This document shows, one piece after another, positions 35,685 to 44,050 of a stretch of DNA of 64,000 nt. A program made the position numbers and the translations under genes. The stretch's first letter is position 1. Each line of letters begins with the position of its first letter. The DNA comes from CAVPRW01 sp046727435 [NCBI: bacterium] (lineage in GTDB: Bacteria > Tectomicrobia > Entotheonellia > J063), in the NCBI GenBank assembly GCA_046727435.1, contig JBKPCR010000099.1, positions 1 to 64,000 on the forward strand, read 5' to 3'. The notes below the pieces were generated by a model, which searched no databases, was not told where the DNA came from, and saw only the letters and a program-made list of their open reading frames with translations.

Positions 35685-36394
35685 CCTAGTCCTCCCAGAT
35701 AGATGACCTGTCCGGTGATCATCTGGCTTTCAGGATGGAGAAAGAAATCGATGATATGCGCCACATCGCTGGGTTGAGCCATACGCCTGATGGCTTGCTG
35801 TTCCACGAGGTGGCGAATCTTCTCTGCCCCCACACCTTTGAGCAGATCTGTATCGATCGGGGTTGGGCCGACGGCATTACAGGTGATGCCGAAGGCACCC
35901 AACTCCCGGGCTGCTATGCGGGTTAGGGTTTCAATGGCGCTTTTTGAGGCAGCGTAGATTGCCTCGCCCGCCAACCGCAATGGCACCGCGACACTAGACA
36001 TGTTGACAATGCGCGGTGCAGGGGATTTACGCAGCAGGCGAATCGCCGCTTGGCTCAGCAGGAACGTGCCCAGAAAGTTTGTTTCCATGATACGGCGTGC
36101 CACCTCCACTGGCGTCAGCGCGATCGGATTCATATTGGCGACGCCGGCATTGTTGATCAGCGCATCTAGGCCGCCCACGTCCCGTTGCACGTCATGTAAC
36201 AGTGTCTGCACGGCGTGCGCATCCGTCACATCGACACGATAATGGCGATACCCCTCATGGCTAATGAGGCGTTCCGACGCTTCAGTGCGCGCGCAACCGA
36301 TGACGAAGTCACCCTGGTCAAGGTAGTGACCCGCCAGATAGCATCCCAGTCCTCGGCTGGCACCCGTGATGAGGATGTGACGTCTCCTGCTCAT
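35681..36394 (-). CDS. Short-chain dehydrogenase/reductase (FabG-like)
   Basis: The 237-residue product is a classical SDR: cofactor loop TGASRGLG (10-17), NNAG (81-84), the catalytic Ser in NMSSVAV (133-134) and YAASK with Tyr147 and Lys151. The product-side PTPIDTDLL and the C-terminal SQMITGQVIYLGG complete it. The acidic or basic residue selecting NAD or NADP is not obvious (GCART suggests NADP). FabG-like enzymes reduce 3-oxoacyl-ACP to 3-hydroxyacyl-ACP. Lying three bases behind an acyl carrier protein gene and overlapping an acyl ligase, it probably makes or adjusts a hydroxyacyl group for sugar decoration. Reduction of a sugar intermediate is the alternative. Confidence 0.9.
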   Translation of the reverse strand: MSRRRHILITGASRGLGCYLAGHYLDQGDFVIGCARTEASERLISHEGYRHYRVDVTDAHAVQTLLHDVQRDVGGLDALINNAGVANMNPIALTPVEVARRIMETNFLGTFLLSQAAIRLLRKSPAPRIVNMSSVAVPLRLAGEAIYAASKSAIETLTRIAARELGAFGITCNAVGPTPIDTDLLKGVGAEKIRHLVEQQAIRRMAQPSDVAHIIDFFLHPESQMITGQVIYLGGLG

Positions 36395-36397
36395 CGC

Positions 36398-36688
36398 TCA
36401 GCTGGCCAGACGATCTTCGATGAAGGCCACCAGGGACGGCACATCTTTGAAAGGACTCCGTGCACGCGACATCGCCCGCTCGTTTGTTAGGATAATGTTG
36501 TAGCCCGCTTCCCCAAGGGCCTCCTCGATGTCGATAATGAGGGCGACGAGGCCCATGGAGTCAAGTTGACCATCATTGCCAAACAACGGGGCATCGGGCG
36601 AGACGGTTAACTGTTGGTTGTCCTCGCGCGCCTGATTGGCCATACGTAGCGCGTCAAGAATAATTGTTTGAATCTGACTACAATCCAC
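36398..36688 (-). CDS. Acyl carrier protein
   Basis: The start is a GTG at 36686-36688 with a strong AAGGAG upstream; the nearby ATG at 36693 is in another frame. The 96-residue product is acidic and helical, with Ser44 in QLDSMGLVAL as the 4'-phosphopantetheine attachment site; the usual motif is DSL. The SDR, ligase and two acyltransferase genes follow at once, which marks it as a dedicated carrier and not the housekeeping ACP. It probably holds an acyl group made or trimmed by the SDR and passes it to the transferases. The gap of 124 bases to asnB upstream may contain an internal promoter. Confidence 0.92.
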   Translation of the reverse strand: MDCSQIQTIILDALRMANQAREDNQQLTVSPDAPLFGNDGQLDSMGLVALIIDIEEALGEAGYNIILTNERAMSRARSPFKDVPSLVAFIEDRLAS

Positions 36689-36812
36689 TGCATGCTCTCC
36701 TTAATCGCGATATCTCAAAGGGCAACCATGGCAGCGAGAATGCGTTTGGGAGGAGGTTTCTCATAAGGAGTTGCCATGGTCCACGACGTGTGTCGGTTAG
36801 GGGCCTCCCTCC

Positions 36813-38753
36813 TCAGCCTACGGAGAGGGGAGAACTGCTTATTGCAGGCCTCTTTTGTGTGAGGCCTTCGCCATCGATGAAGGTTCGATGCCAGAGTTCC
36901 AGTATCAACAAATCCCAGAGGTACTTCGCGTGATCTGCTTCCCCACGACAATGGGCCTCGAGCAACTTCGCGATTGCCTCGGACTGAAAATACCCCCGCT
37001 GCAGAGCACGCGGGGTGAGGAGGACGTCGTGCGCCATCTCCCGTAATTCCTTGCGGAACCAGCGCGCCAGGGGGACACAGAAACCCATTTTAGGTCGCTT
37101 CAAGACAGCCTCTGGAAGCTCATCACGGAACGCAGCCTTCAGCACACGCTTCTGCTGCCTACCTGTGAGCTTCAAGCATGCTGGTAAACTTGCGACAAAT
37201 TCCATCAGCTCATGGTCGAGGAAGGGTGATCGAGCCTCCAGAGAGTGAGCCATCGTCGCCCGATCGATTTTGACCAACAGATCCTCGGGGAGAAACAGGT
37301 TGACATCTGTGTCGAGCATTGTATCAACCCATTCCTCGGTGTCACTCCGAGCAAAAGCCTCTCCAAATAATCCTTCTGGATTGCTCTCTATGACCTGTGC
37401 GCCAAATGATGAGGTATATAACCGCTGTCGCGCCTCTGGGGAGAAGTGTTCCATCCAGTAGGCATAGCGGCATGCTGGTGACAAGGCGAGTAACTCTGTC
37501 AAATGTGTGATCTTGCGTAACAGTCGGTGCTGCCTCCTGACCGACGACAGGCCTCGCCCCCACGAAGCAATCCATTGCCGCAGCCACAATGGGATGACCT
37601 CTCCTCGTCGCACTAATAGATCTTTGACGTACCACTCATACCCTGCAAAGTTCTCATCCCCCCCATCGCCATTGAGAACCACTGTGACATGCTGGCTGGT
37701 GAGCTCGGCAATCGCGTAGCTCGGCACCGCCGAGGTATCCCCAAATGGCTCGTCGTAATGCCAGACAAGACGTGGGAGAATATCGGTCACTGGAGCCTTT
37801 ACTACCAGCTCTGTATGAATAGTCCCAAAGCGTTCTGCTACCAGTCGGGCATATGGGCGCTCATCAAATGACGCATCCTCAAATCCCACCGAAAACGTCC
37901 GCACCGGATGTCCCATTTCTTGTGCCATGGCGGCCACGACAGCGCTTGAGTCAACACCACCACTGAGGAATGCCCCAAGCGGGACATCGCTGACCAGGCG
38001 GAGACGGACGGCCTCGGCAAAACGCCAGCGTAATTCGGCTACAGCCTCTGGCAGGGTGATCTGGCGTTTGGGGGTGTATTGGAGTTTCCAGTAACGCCCT
38101 ATCTCTAAGTGACCATCGCGGACTTCAAGCCAGTGAGCTGGAGGAAGTTTTCGTATGCCCCGAAAAGCCGTCAGCGGCGCTGGGATATATTGCAAGGCGA
38201 GGAAATGATCCAGGGCCACCGGATCGGGTTCAGCCGGAATAGTGTGATCAGCGAGCAGCGCCTTGATCTCGGACCCAAACAGAAAGCAATCGCGGCCGAG
38301 ATAATAAAATAGGGGTTTCTTTCCTACCCGATCACGCGCCAAGAATAAAAGACGCTGGCGCGCATCCCAGATGGCGAAGGCGAACATGCCGCGTAACCGC
38401 TCGACACACGTGCGACCATACTCCTCATAGGCATGGACGATGACTTCAGTATCACTCTGGGTGCGGAAAATGTGCCCTTTGGCTTGGAGTGCTTGACGCA
38501 GCTCCTGGAAGTTGTAGATCTCGCCATTGAACGTAATCCAGATGGTGCCGTCTTCATTGCACATTGGCTGATCGGCCACAGCACGTAGGTCGATAATCGC
38601 CAGACGGCGATGGGCCAGCCCCACATGTTGAGCTGCCCAGACCCCGTCACCGTCGGGGCCACGATGGCTGAGGGCCGTGGCCATCTGTTGCAGTTCCTTG
38701 GGGTCGACGGTGCGTGTCTGGTCGAAATAGAGCTTTCCACAAATACCGCACAT
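36813..38753 (-). CDS. asnB: Asparagine synthase-type glutamine amidotransferase
   Basis: The product has 646 residues. After Met, Cys2 (MCGICG) is the glutaminase nucleophile, supported by HRGPDGDG, FNGEIYN and GSEIKALL in the N-terminal domain (to about 205). The synthetase domain has the ATP pyrophosphate loop SGGVDSS (264-270) and SVGFEDASFDE. In polysaccharide loci such enzymes amidate uronic acids or make asparagine as donor; the XrtA-associated amidotransferase 1 group has the same size and layout, but I cannot separate the two. The neighbouring glycosyltransferase ends 33 bases upstream, so they are likely one operon. Amidation of the 2,3-diamino-uronic acid predicted from the 57-60 kb genes is an attractive target. 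Confidence 0.9.
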   Translation of the reverse strand: MCGICGKLYFDQTRTVDPKELQQMATALSHRGPDGDGVWAAQHVGLAHRRLAIIDLRAVADQPMCNEDGTIWITFNGEIYNFQELRQALQAKGHIFRTQSDTEVIVHAYEEYGRTCVERLRGMFAFAIWDARQRLLFLARDRVGKKPLFYYLGRDCFLFGSEIKALLADHTIPAEPDPVALDHFLALQYIPAPLTAFRGIRKLPPAHWLEVRDGHLEIGRYWKLQYTPKRQITLPEAVAELRWRFAEAVRLRLVSDVPLGAFLSGGVDSSAVVAAMAQEMGHPVRTFSVGFEDASFDERPYARLVAERFGTIHTELVVKAPVTDILPRLVWHYDEPFGDTSAVPSYAIAELTSQHVTVVLNGDGGDENFAGYEWYVKDLLVRRGEVIPLWLRQWIASWGRGLSSVRRQHRLLRKITHLTELLALSPACRYAYWMEHFSPEARQRLYTSSFGAQVIESNPEGLFGEAFARSDTEEWVDTMLDTDVNLFLPEDLLVKIDRATMAHSLEARSPFLDHELMEFVASLPACLKLTGRQQKRVLKAAFRDELPEAVLKRPKMGFCVPLARWFRKELREMAHDVLLTPRALQRGYFQSEAIAKLLEAHCRGEADHAKYLWDLLILELWHRTFIDGEGLTQKRPAISSSPLSVG

Positions 38754-38786
38754 AGTTTACTGGTTCCCGAAGATTGTTGAGGAATG

Positions 38787-40037
38787 TTAGGACGAAGTCG
38801 CCGCGTAAGCTGAGGAGATCCCTGCGGGCTGTACCCCTATGAGATGTTCATAGAGGCTTTCAATGCGCTGCAAGCGCCCAGTAAAAGAGAATTCACGCTC
38901 CACGTGCCTCCGGCCAGCTTGACCCATTCGCCACCGCATATCTTGATTGTCTGATAAAGTGTTCAGGGCTTCGGCTAATCCGTAGACATCCTGCTGTGGT
39001 AAGACAAAGCCGGTCTCGCCGTTGATGACCAGTTCTTTCGCCCCGGCCACGTCCGTGGTCACGACAGGGAGACCCAGTGCCATGGCTTCGAGGATCGAAT
39101 TCGGCAGACCTTCGCGACGGGAGCTCATGAAGAAGATGTCGAAGCTACGGTAAAACGGCGGTAGGTTTTCCTGATAACCTGAGAAGATCACGCGCTTATT
39201 GATTCCGAGTGAGGCCGCCAAGTCACGAAGCTGATGCAATGTGTGTCCGTCACGGCCCTCGCCTACCAATACAAAGCCGGCGTGTGGAAATTTTTCGGCC
39301 ACCAGGGCGGCCGCACGCAGCCAGGTCTCGAGATCCTTCTCGGGCATAATCCGACCGACATAACCAATGATTGGAGAAGCATGGCCCAGTCCCAACTCTT
39401 CACGAAGGTTTCTGCTCACTTGGGTGGGTGACCAGGTATCTGTCTCGATGGCATTATGGATAACACTAATCATCGCTGCTGGCACTCCAGCCGCAGTCAT
39501 TTCATCCTTGGTCGCCTGGGAGACCGCGATCAGATGCGTGAAACGGCGCATCAGGAAGAGATCGAGGCGACGATAGAGACGGCCGCGTGGTCCCAACATC
39601 ACCCAGGCATGGGCTGTTGACAGCAAAGCGAGACGTCGTCGGCGCAACCGTAGGCCGACCACATAGGCAAACAGGTCGCTTTTATAGTCGTGGGCATGAA
39701 TGAGGTTAATATCGTGCTTGATGATGATGTCCCGGATGGCTCGTAAGACATGCAGGTCAAACTTGCCATGCTCCACGATCTCATAGAAGGTGAGACCCAA
39801 GGCACGAGCTTTGTCGGCGATTCTGAATTCATGGTCATGAGCATCGCGGACATAAGCGACGACGACCGAGACCCGGCTTGGGTCGTGTTGGGCTGCCGAG
39901 AGCAGGATGGTCTTGTCAGGACCACCACCCCATTTATACGTATTGCGGAGTTCGAGAAGACGAATCGGAGGCATTGTTCCTTTTGGCTCAGGGCTGCCCA
40001 TCGTAGGCTGGGCAGCGCAAGCTGTGCTGCATTGCAT
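38787..40037 (-). CDS. Family 4 glycosyltransferase
   Basis: The recognised domain starts with PPIRLLELRNTYKWGGGPDK. Two starts are possible: ATG at 40037, overlapping the stop of the previous gene in TAATG, or ATG at 39974 with AAGGA closely upstream. The product has 416 or 395 residues. It shows NLIHAHDYKSDLFAYV, LIAVSQATKDEM, VIHNAIETDTWSP, GYVGRIMPEKDLETW and the donor-site SRREGLPNSILEAMALGLPV, ending in FSFTGRLQRIESLYEHL. It is a full GT-B enzyme of the WcaC/GtfA-like group. Overlap with the upstream genes places it in the GT2-GT4-kinase operon. Confidence 0.9.
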   Translation of the reverse strand: MQCSTACAAQPTMGSPEPKGTMPPIRLLELRNTYKWGGGPDKTILLSAAQHDPSRVSVVVAYVRDAHDHEFRIADKARALGLTFYEIVEHGKFDLHVLRAIRDIIIKHDINLIHAHDYKSDLFAYVVGLRLRRRRLALLSTAHAWVMLGPRGRLYRRLDLFLMRRFTHLIAVSQATKDEMTAAGVPAAMISVIHNAIETDTWSPTQVSRNLREELGLGHASPIIGYVGRIMPEKDLETWLRAAALVAEKFPHAGFVLVGEGRDGHTLHQLRDLAASLGINKRVIFSGYQENLPPFYRSFDIFFMSSRREGLPNSILEAMALGLPVVTTDVAGAKELVINGETGFVLPQQDVYGLAEALNTLSDNQDMRWRMGQAGRRHVEREFSFTGRLQRIESLYEHLIGVQPAGISSAYAATSS

Positions 40038-40327
40038 TAGTGTGCTGCGCCGAGGCGCGACTGTTCAACCTTTAACTGATAGAGCATACGTCTGCTAGCT
40101 GTTTGAGGCCCACCACGTGGGACGAGCCAACCATCGTCCAGCACGTCGAGATCGTGGGTCCGTGATTTTCCGAGCTCGGCAAGGTAGGCTACCATCGGCT
40201 CCAAAGCCTTTGCGACTTCGTGCGCCGTCTGTTGCTCCGCGGACATGAATGCCCGAGGGTTCGGCGGAAAAAGCCGATCCAGGAGCCGCAGCGTCCGCCC
40301 GTGAACGTTCCGATCGAGAGTCATCAT
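40037..40327 (-). CDS. Small protein of unknown function in the glycan operon
   Basis: The 96-residue protein is helical and charged: RTLRLLDRLFPPNPRAFMSA, then EVAKALEPMVAYLAELGKS. It has no signal peptide or membrane helix and no family I recognise. Its start overlaps the end of the kinase-like gene by four bases (ATGA), and its stop overlaps the ATG of the next glycosyltransferase (TAATG). Such tight packing on both sides means it is translated. It could be a separated C-terminal piece of a transferase (the end of sulfotransferases looks loosely similar) or a small adaptor. Confidence 0.6.
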   Translation of the reverse strand: MMTLDRNVHGRTLRLLDRLFPPNPRAFMSAEQQTAHEVAKALEPMVAYLAELGKSRTHDLDVLDDGWLVPRGGPQTASRRMLYQLKVEQSRLGAAH

Positions 40328-41253
40328 CGCGTTAGATCTCCAAGAAAGGCTTCAGGAGCGCCAGCCAGATCCTCGACCCAGTCGAGGAGAATCCGGCGCA
40401 GCCTCGTCCGCCGTTCCAGGCCATAACATTGGTTGATCCGCCAAAGCAAATGATGCATTAGCAGGCCGGGGAGATGCTCCCCCACGACTGCACGGTCCAT
40501 CAGGCTTCTCTCCACGCAGATCCTGATGCAATCGCTTCGTGACAATGGGCATCGTTCGTCCTGAGAGAGGGGCAGCGAGAGCGCCAGGCCAAACGCATCA
40601 TGCAACGGCATGAGCGTGCTGCCAAACTCGTCGAAATCGATCACCGCCAGCGAATCGGCCGAGACGAGGAGGTTGTTGAGGGAGAAGTCGCCGTGCTGCC
40701 AGATGCCTGGCCAGTCATCACCCCCGAAAACTTCGCCCCACTCCTCGACCCGCCGGAGCGCGAGCGCCGATAGCGAGATATTCCTCAACTCGAACAGGCG
40801 CACCTGCCGGGCCAGCTCAGCGCGGACGTTAACACACCCCACCCACGCCGGCACTGCGCCGATCGCCGAGTGCAGCGGGAGCATGGCGGAGACCGCGCGA
40901 ACCAGCAGATGCTGCCAATCGGCAGCTGTGGTGAGCCCGTCCGCCACGCGAAACCACGGTATACCCGGCAGGCCTTCCTGGACGTGCACGTACATCTTGC
41001 CATGCCACGAACTGCAGCAGAGGGAGCGAGGAACCCCTCCGGGCACTCGGTGGTGCAGCTCGGAGAGAATTGCAACGACGCGCAGCAGACGATCGGCGGT
41101 GCCGAAGTCCACCACACACACGGGCCATGTCGAATCGTTGTCGAAGACCAGGTACTTTGGACGCGTGGTCCGGATACATGCGACAGTCGGCCGGCTGCCC
41201 TGCAGCAGCCCAGGCAGGAGTTGGCGGACGAGTGGAACGACTTCCAGCATCAT
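40324..41253 (-). CDS. Aminoglycoside-phosphotransferase-like (APH) kinase
   Basis: The 309-residue protein has the catalytic loop IWQHGDFSLNNLLV, with His-Gly-Asp at 187-189 and Asn193/194, followed by the metal-binding IDFDEFG (206-211). These define the APH/choline-kinase fold. The N-lobe, with PKYLVFDNDSTWPVCVVDFG, is divergent and its Lys-like position is unclear. Relatives phosphorylate small hydroxyl compounds (sugars, choline, homoserine) or act in teichoic- and lipopolysaccharide decoration. It overlaps the preceding GT4 by four bases, so both are made together, and its substrate is probably the sugar or glycolipid handled by that enzyme. Phosphorylation of a glycan residue is an inference. 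Confidence 0.8.
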   Translation of the reverse strand: MMLEVVPLVRQLLPGLLQGSRPTVACIRTTRPKYLVFDNDSTWPVCVVDFGTADRLLRVVAILSELHHRVPGGVPRSLCCSSWHGKMYVHVQEGLPGIPWFRVADGLTTAADWQHLLVRAVSAMLPLHSAIGAVPAWVGCVNVRAELARQVRLFELRNISLSALALRRVEEWGEVFGGDDWPGIWQHGDFSLNNLLVSADSLAVIDFDEFGSTLMPLHDAFGLALSLPLSQDERCPLSRSDCIRICVERSLMDRAVVGEHLPGLLMHHLLWRINQCYGLERRTRLRRILLDWVEDLAGAPEAFLGDLTR

Positions 41254-42812
41254 GGGTGTCTGCCCACGACGACGACCCCGCCGAGCGCGGGGTCACACAT
41301 AAACCATCGCGCCAGAATCCGTCGCAATGCCTGGGCCGAGCCGCGTGGGCGCAGGCAGTGATCGGCATACTCGGCGGCGGGACTGTTCAGCTCGTACACG
41401 CAGGACGGTGCGTCAAGGCTGGGATCGACGCCGTATCTTCCCACAACCTTGGCACCGCCGCGTGCGATCGCTCGCTCGACGCGCCGCAGGCGCAACGGCA
41501 GCGTGGCAAGCGTCACCAGGCGAGCAACGGGTGGAGCATTGAGTCCAATTGCGTACGCGATCCAGTCACCTGAAGACATCCCATCCAGAGCCGTACGAAG
41601 AGCTTCACGGTCGAAGCGAAGCGGATTGCGTTCCAGCAGCACGTTGCAGCGCGGGCCGGTTCCAGCCGTTGCTGCGACCTCGCCGAAAAGCAGAGCCGCG
41701 AGCACCTCAGGATCTGGGCGCGCGCCAATCAGCCGACGATACAGCCGCACGTACTCGAACGCCGTCCGCTCGGGGCGGCAATTCTCCTCCATGCGCTGGC
41801 GGCCAGCCGCACCCAGCCGGTGGCACAGGTCGGGAGATTGAATCAGCCGATCGATTGCTGCCGCCAGGGCGCCGGCATCGCCAGCCGGCACCAGCAGACC
41901 TGTTTCTTCATGGGCAACGAGCGAGGGAATGCCGCCGACGTCGCTCGCGACGACCGGAATCCCGAGCGACATCGCCTCAATGATGCTCCGGGGCCTGGCT
42001 TCGCTGAATGAGGGGAGGACGAACACGTCGCCTGCGCTCAGGACTGCGCCGATATCCTGCCGATGATTTTCGAAATGGACGCGCGAGGCCACGCCCGCGT
42101 CCTGCGCCATGACCTTGAGGTGCTGCGGATATCCCGGGGTGCCCCAGTCCCCACCGGCGATCAGCAGCTCCGAGGAACCTTGAAGGCGGGCGAACGCCTC
42201 AATAAGTACGTGGAGGCCTTTCCGCTCGACGACCTGGCCGAGAAAGACCAAACGTGCGACGCCCAGGCGTCTTGGCGGCAGCGCACGTTCGGGCACCATT
42301 GTCAAGCGCACCCGGTCGGGACGGAATAAGTCACCGGTGATAACCACCCTTGGCGCGAGCGGCGAGTCGAGTAGATCGGCCGCGTGCGCGCGGCAGTTCG
42401 CGACGTAGGCATCAACCCACCGGTTTGAGAGATTGTCGGGAATGACCGATCCACCAGCACGCGCGACGATTGGTATTCCACAGATATAGGCTGCGCAGGC
42501 GAGCGATGGACCGTAGCCAGCATAGTTCAGGTGGACCACATCGGGACGCCACCTCGCGAGACGGAGCATCCACGCGAGCACATCGATCGTGTAGAGTGGG
42601 AGGCCGCGCCTAGAGATCGGGCGGCTCCGCGCCCGTAACGTCTCGATGCCACGGCGGGCCGCTTCGTCGCAGAGCTCAGGGGAGAGGGAACCGCACAGGG
42701 CGATACGCACATCTTCCGGGGCGGCGAGCTCTGCGAGATCGAGCGCGTCGTTGACAGCGCCGATGCGCAGATCGGCGCTGTTCAGCTCAATCAAAATTCG
42801 CAAGTCTGCCAT
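41250..42812 (-). CDS. Family 4 glycosyltransferase with extra C-terminal domain
   Basis: The 520-residue protein consists of a GT-B enzyme (1 to about 375) and an additional region of about 140 residues. The GT part has VHLNYAGYGPSLACAAY, VFLGQVVERKGLHVLIEAF, SFSEARPRSIIEAMSLGIPV and GLLVPAGDAGALAAAIDRL. The extension, with NPLRFDREALRTALDGMSSG, the hydrophobic LVTLATLPLRLRRVERAIA and then APSCVYELNSPAAEY, ends in GGVVVVGRHP. I do not recognise it; it may be a small alpha/beta domain that binds the product or the kinase. The gene overlaps the kinase by four bases. Higher G+C and many Arg codons set it apart from flanking DNA. Confidence 0.88.
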   Translation of the reverse strand: MADLRILIELNSADLRIGAVNDALDLAELAAPEDVRIALCGSLSPELCDEAARRGIETLRARSRPISRRGLPLYTIDVLAWMLRLARWRPDVVHLNYAGYGPSLACAAYICGIPIVARAGGSVIPDNLSNRWVDAYVANCRAHAADLLDSPLAPRVVITGDLFRPDRVRLTMVPERALPPRRLGVARLVFLGQVVERKGLHVLIEAFARLQGSSELLIAGGDWGTPGYPQHLKVMAQDAGVASRVHFENHRQDIGAVLSAGDVFVLPSFSEARPRSIIEAMSLGIPVVASDVGGIPSLVAHEETGLLVPAGDAGALAAAIDRLIQSPDLCHRLGAAGRQRMEENCRPERTAFEYVRLYRRLIGARPDPEVLAALLFGEVAATAGTGPRCNVLLERNPLRFDREALRTALDGMSSGDWIAYAIGLNAPPVARLVTLATLPLRLRRVERAIARGGAKVVGRYGVDPSLDAPSCVYELNSPAAEYADHCLRPRGSAQALRRILARWFMCDPALGGVVVVGRHP

Positions 42813-42836
42813 TGTTGACTCCGCCGCAGAGCCCGA

Positions 42837-43868
42837 TCACTCAAGCGTGGCGCCGGGCCGGTGCGGCTCGATGTGGCCGTGCTGATGCGTCGGCTTACGC
42901 ACTCGAGTGATGACCGGCTCCAGCCAGTGCCACGCCAACGCCCCGACACGGCGCTTCCAGCGGAACCGCCGCCACGCGCCCCACAACTCGATATCCGGAG
43001 AGATGCCAGCCGCGAGCGCGAGAAAGGCATCGCACGTGCGCTGGTCGCCATTCTCGAAGGCTGTCGTGCCGCTCCAGAACGCCGCTTCGGCAATTGTGCG
43101 ATTCGCTGCGCGCTCGAAGTCGGCAATCTGGGGCCACGGCGGGGCGTATTCGCGGAAGTGCGTATCGAAGGCCCGCTTCTGTTCTTCCAGCCGGCGAAGC
43201 GGCGAATACTCCAGGCTCATGTTAGCGGCGTGGAGACGCCGGAATGCCTGCTCCGCGTCGATCTCGGCGACCGCGGCATGAACGGCCATCCGCAGCCAGA
43301 TCTCAGTGTCGCCGCTGTGCGGCAACTCGGCTCGATAGCCGCCAATCTCGCGGTGCAGCGCCGTACGAACGATCGCCGTCGGCGCCTGAATAGGCGTGTG
43401 ACCGAGCCTGCACGAGATGTCGAGGAACTCGAGATAAGTTAGGATCCGGTTTCCACAGTACTCCCCGCCGGTGGTGAGATGGGAGGGCGGTGCATCCCGA
43501 AACGTGATATCATGCCCGTAGGTGAGCCCTACCTCGGGATGGGCGTCCATGAGACGCGTTGCGCGCATCAGCGAGCCCGGCGTCAGCAGATCATCGGCCG
43601 AGAGGATCATACAATAGTCACCGGTCAAGTCGTCCAACGCCTCGTTGTACGTGGCGATATGCCCACGATTGACGTCGTGGCGCCGGTACTCGACGCGTGG
43701 ATCCTGTGCCGCCAAGCGCCTGCCGATTTCGGGTGTAGTGTCCGTCGACGCGTCGTCCATGATGATGATTCGTGCATCGACCTCCTGCTGTGACAACACG
43801 CTGGCGACGCACGCGTCGAGCAGGTCGCCATAGTTGTAGCAGGGCACGATGACATCTACGCGCGGCAT
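42837..43868 (-). CDS. Family 2 glycosyltransferase
   Basis: The 343-residue protein begins MPRVDVIVPCYNYGDLLDAC, the usual GT-A start. It has MDDASTDTTPEIGRRLAA, with the first Asp for UDP binding, and YCMILSADDLLTPGSL as the DxD-type metal site near 90-97. The acceptor part contains GGYRAELPHSGDTEIWLRM, with the catalytic-type Asp-x-Glu. A C-terminal extension of about 90 residues ends in basic, His-rich residues that could sit at the membrane surface. It is the first gene of the high-G+C set (GT2, GT4, kinase, small protein, GT4), 24 bases before the GT4. Confidence 0.9.
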   Translation of the reverse strand: MPRVDVIVPCYNYGDLLDACVASVLSQQEVDARIIIMDDASTDTTPEIGRRLAAQDPRVEYRRHDVNRGHIATYNEALDDLTGDYCMILSADDLLTPGSLMRATRLMDAHPEVGLTYGHDITFRDAPPSHLTTGGEYCGNRILTYLEFLDISCRLGHTPIQAPTAIVRTALHREIGGYRAELPHSGDTEIWLRMAVHAAVAEIDAEQAFRRLHAANMSLEYSPLRRLEEQKRAFDTHFREYAPPWPQIADFERAANRTIAEAAFWSGTTAFENGDQRTCDAFLALAAGISPDIELWGAWRRFRWKRRVGALAWHWLEPVITRVRKPTHQHGHIEPHRPGATLE

Positions 43869-44050
43869 AGTCTGTGGTCTCCCAGGAACGGGCTGAGCAC
43901 CCTCACATGCCCGACCGCTCGACGTCCAGCCTTGAACCCTTCCAATCTTCGAGTCAACATCGCGGGCGAGCCCTCAGCCTGTGAACGGCGGCAGCACAGA
44001 CGGTACAAAATGTTCTGTGAGTATTAATGTCTGTACGGGCTCGATCCTGT

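Noticed and set aside
40037-40327. Sulfotransferase gene
   Set aside because: Only a loose likeness to the C-terminus of such enzymes; no phosphosulfate-binding motif, and just 96 residues.
18185-44000. An exosortase (XrtA) or PEP-CTERM protein
   Set aside because: No multi-helix protein with the Cys-Arg-His exosortase pattern and no Pro-Glu-Pro plus helix plus Arg tail was found, despite the associated gene families.
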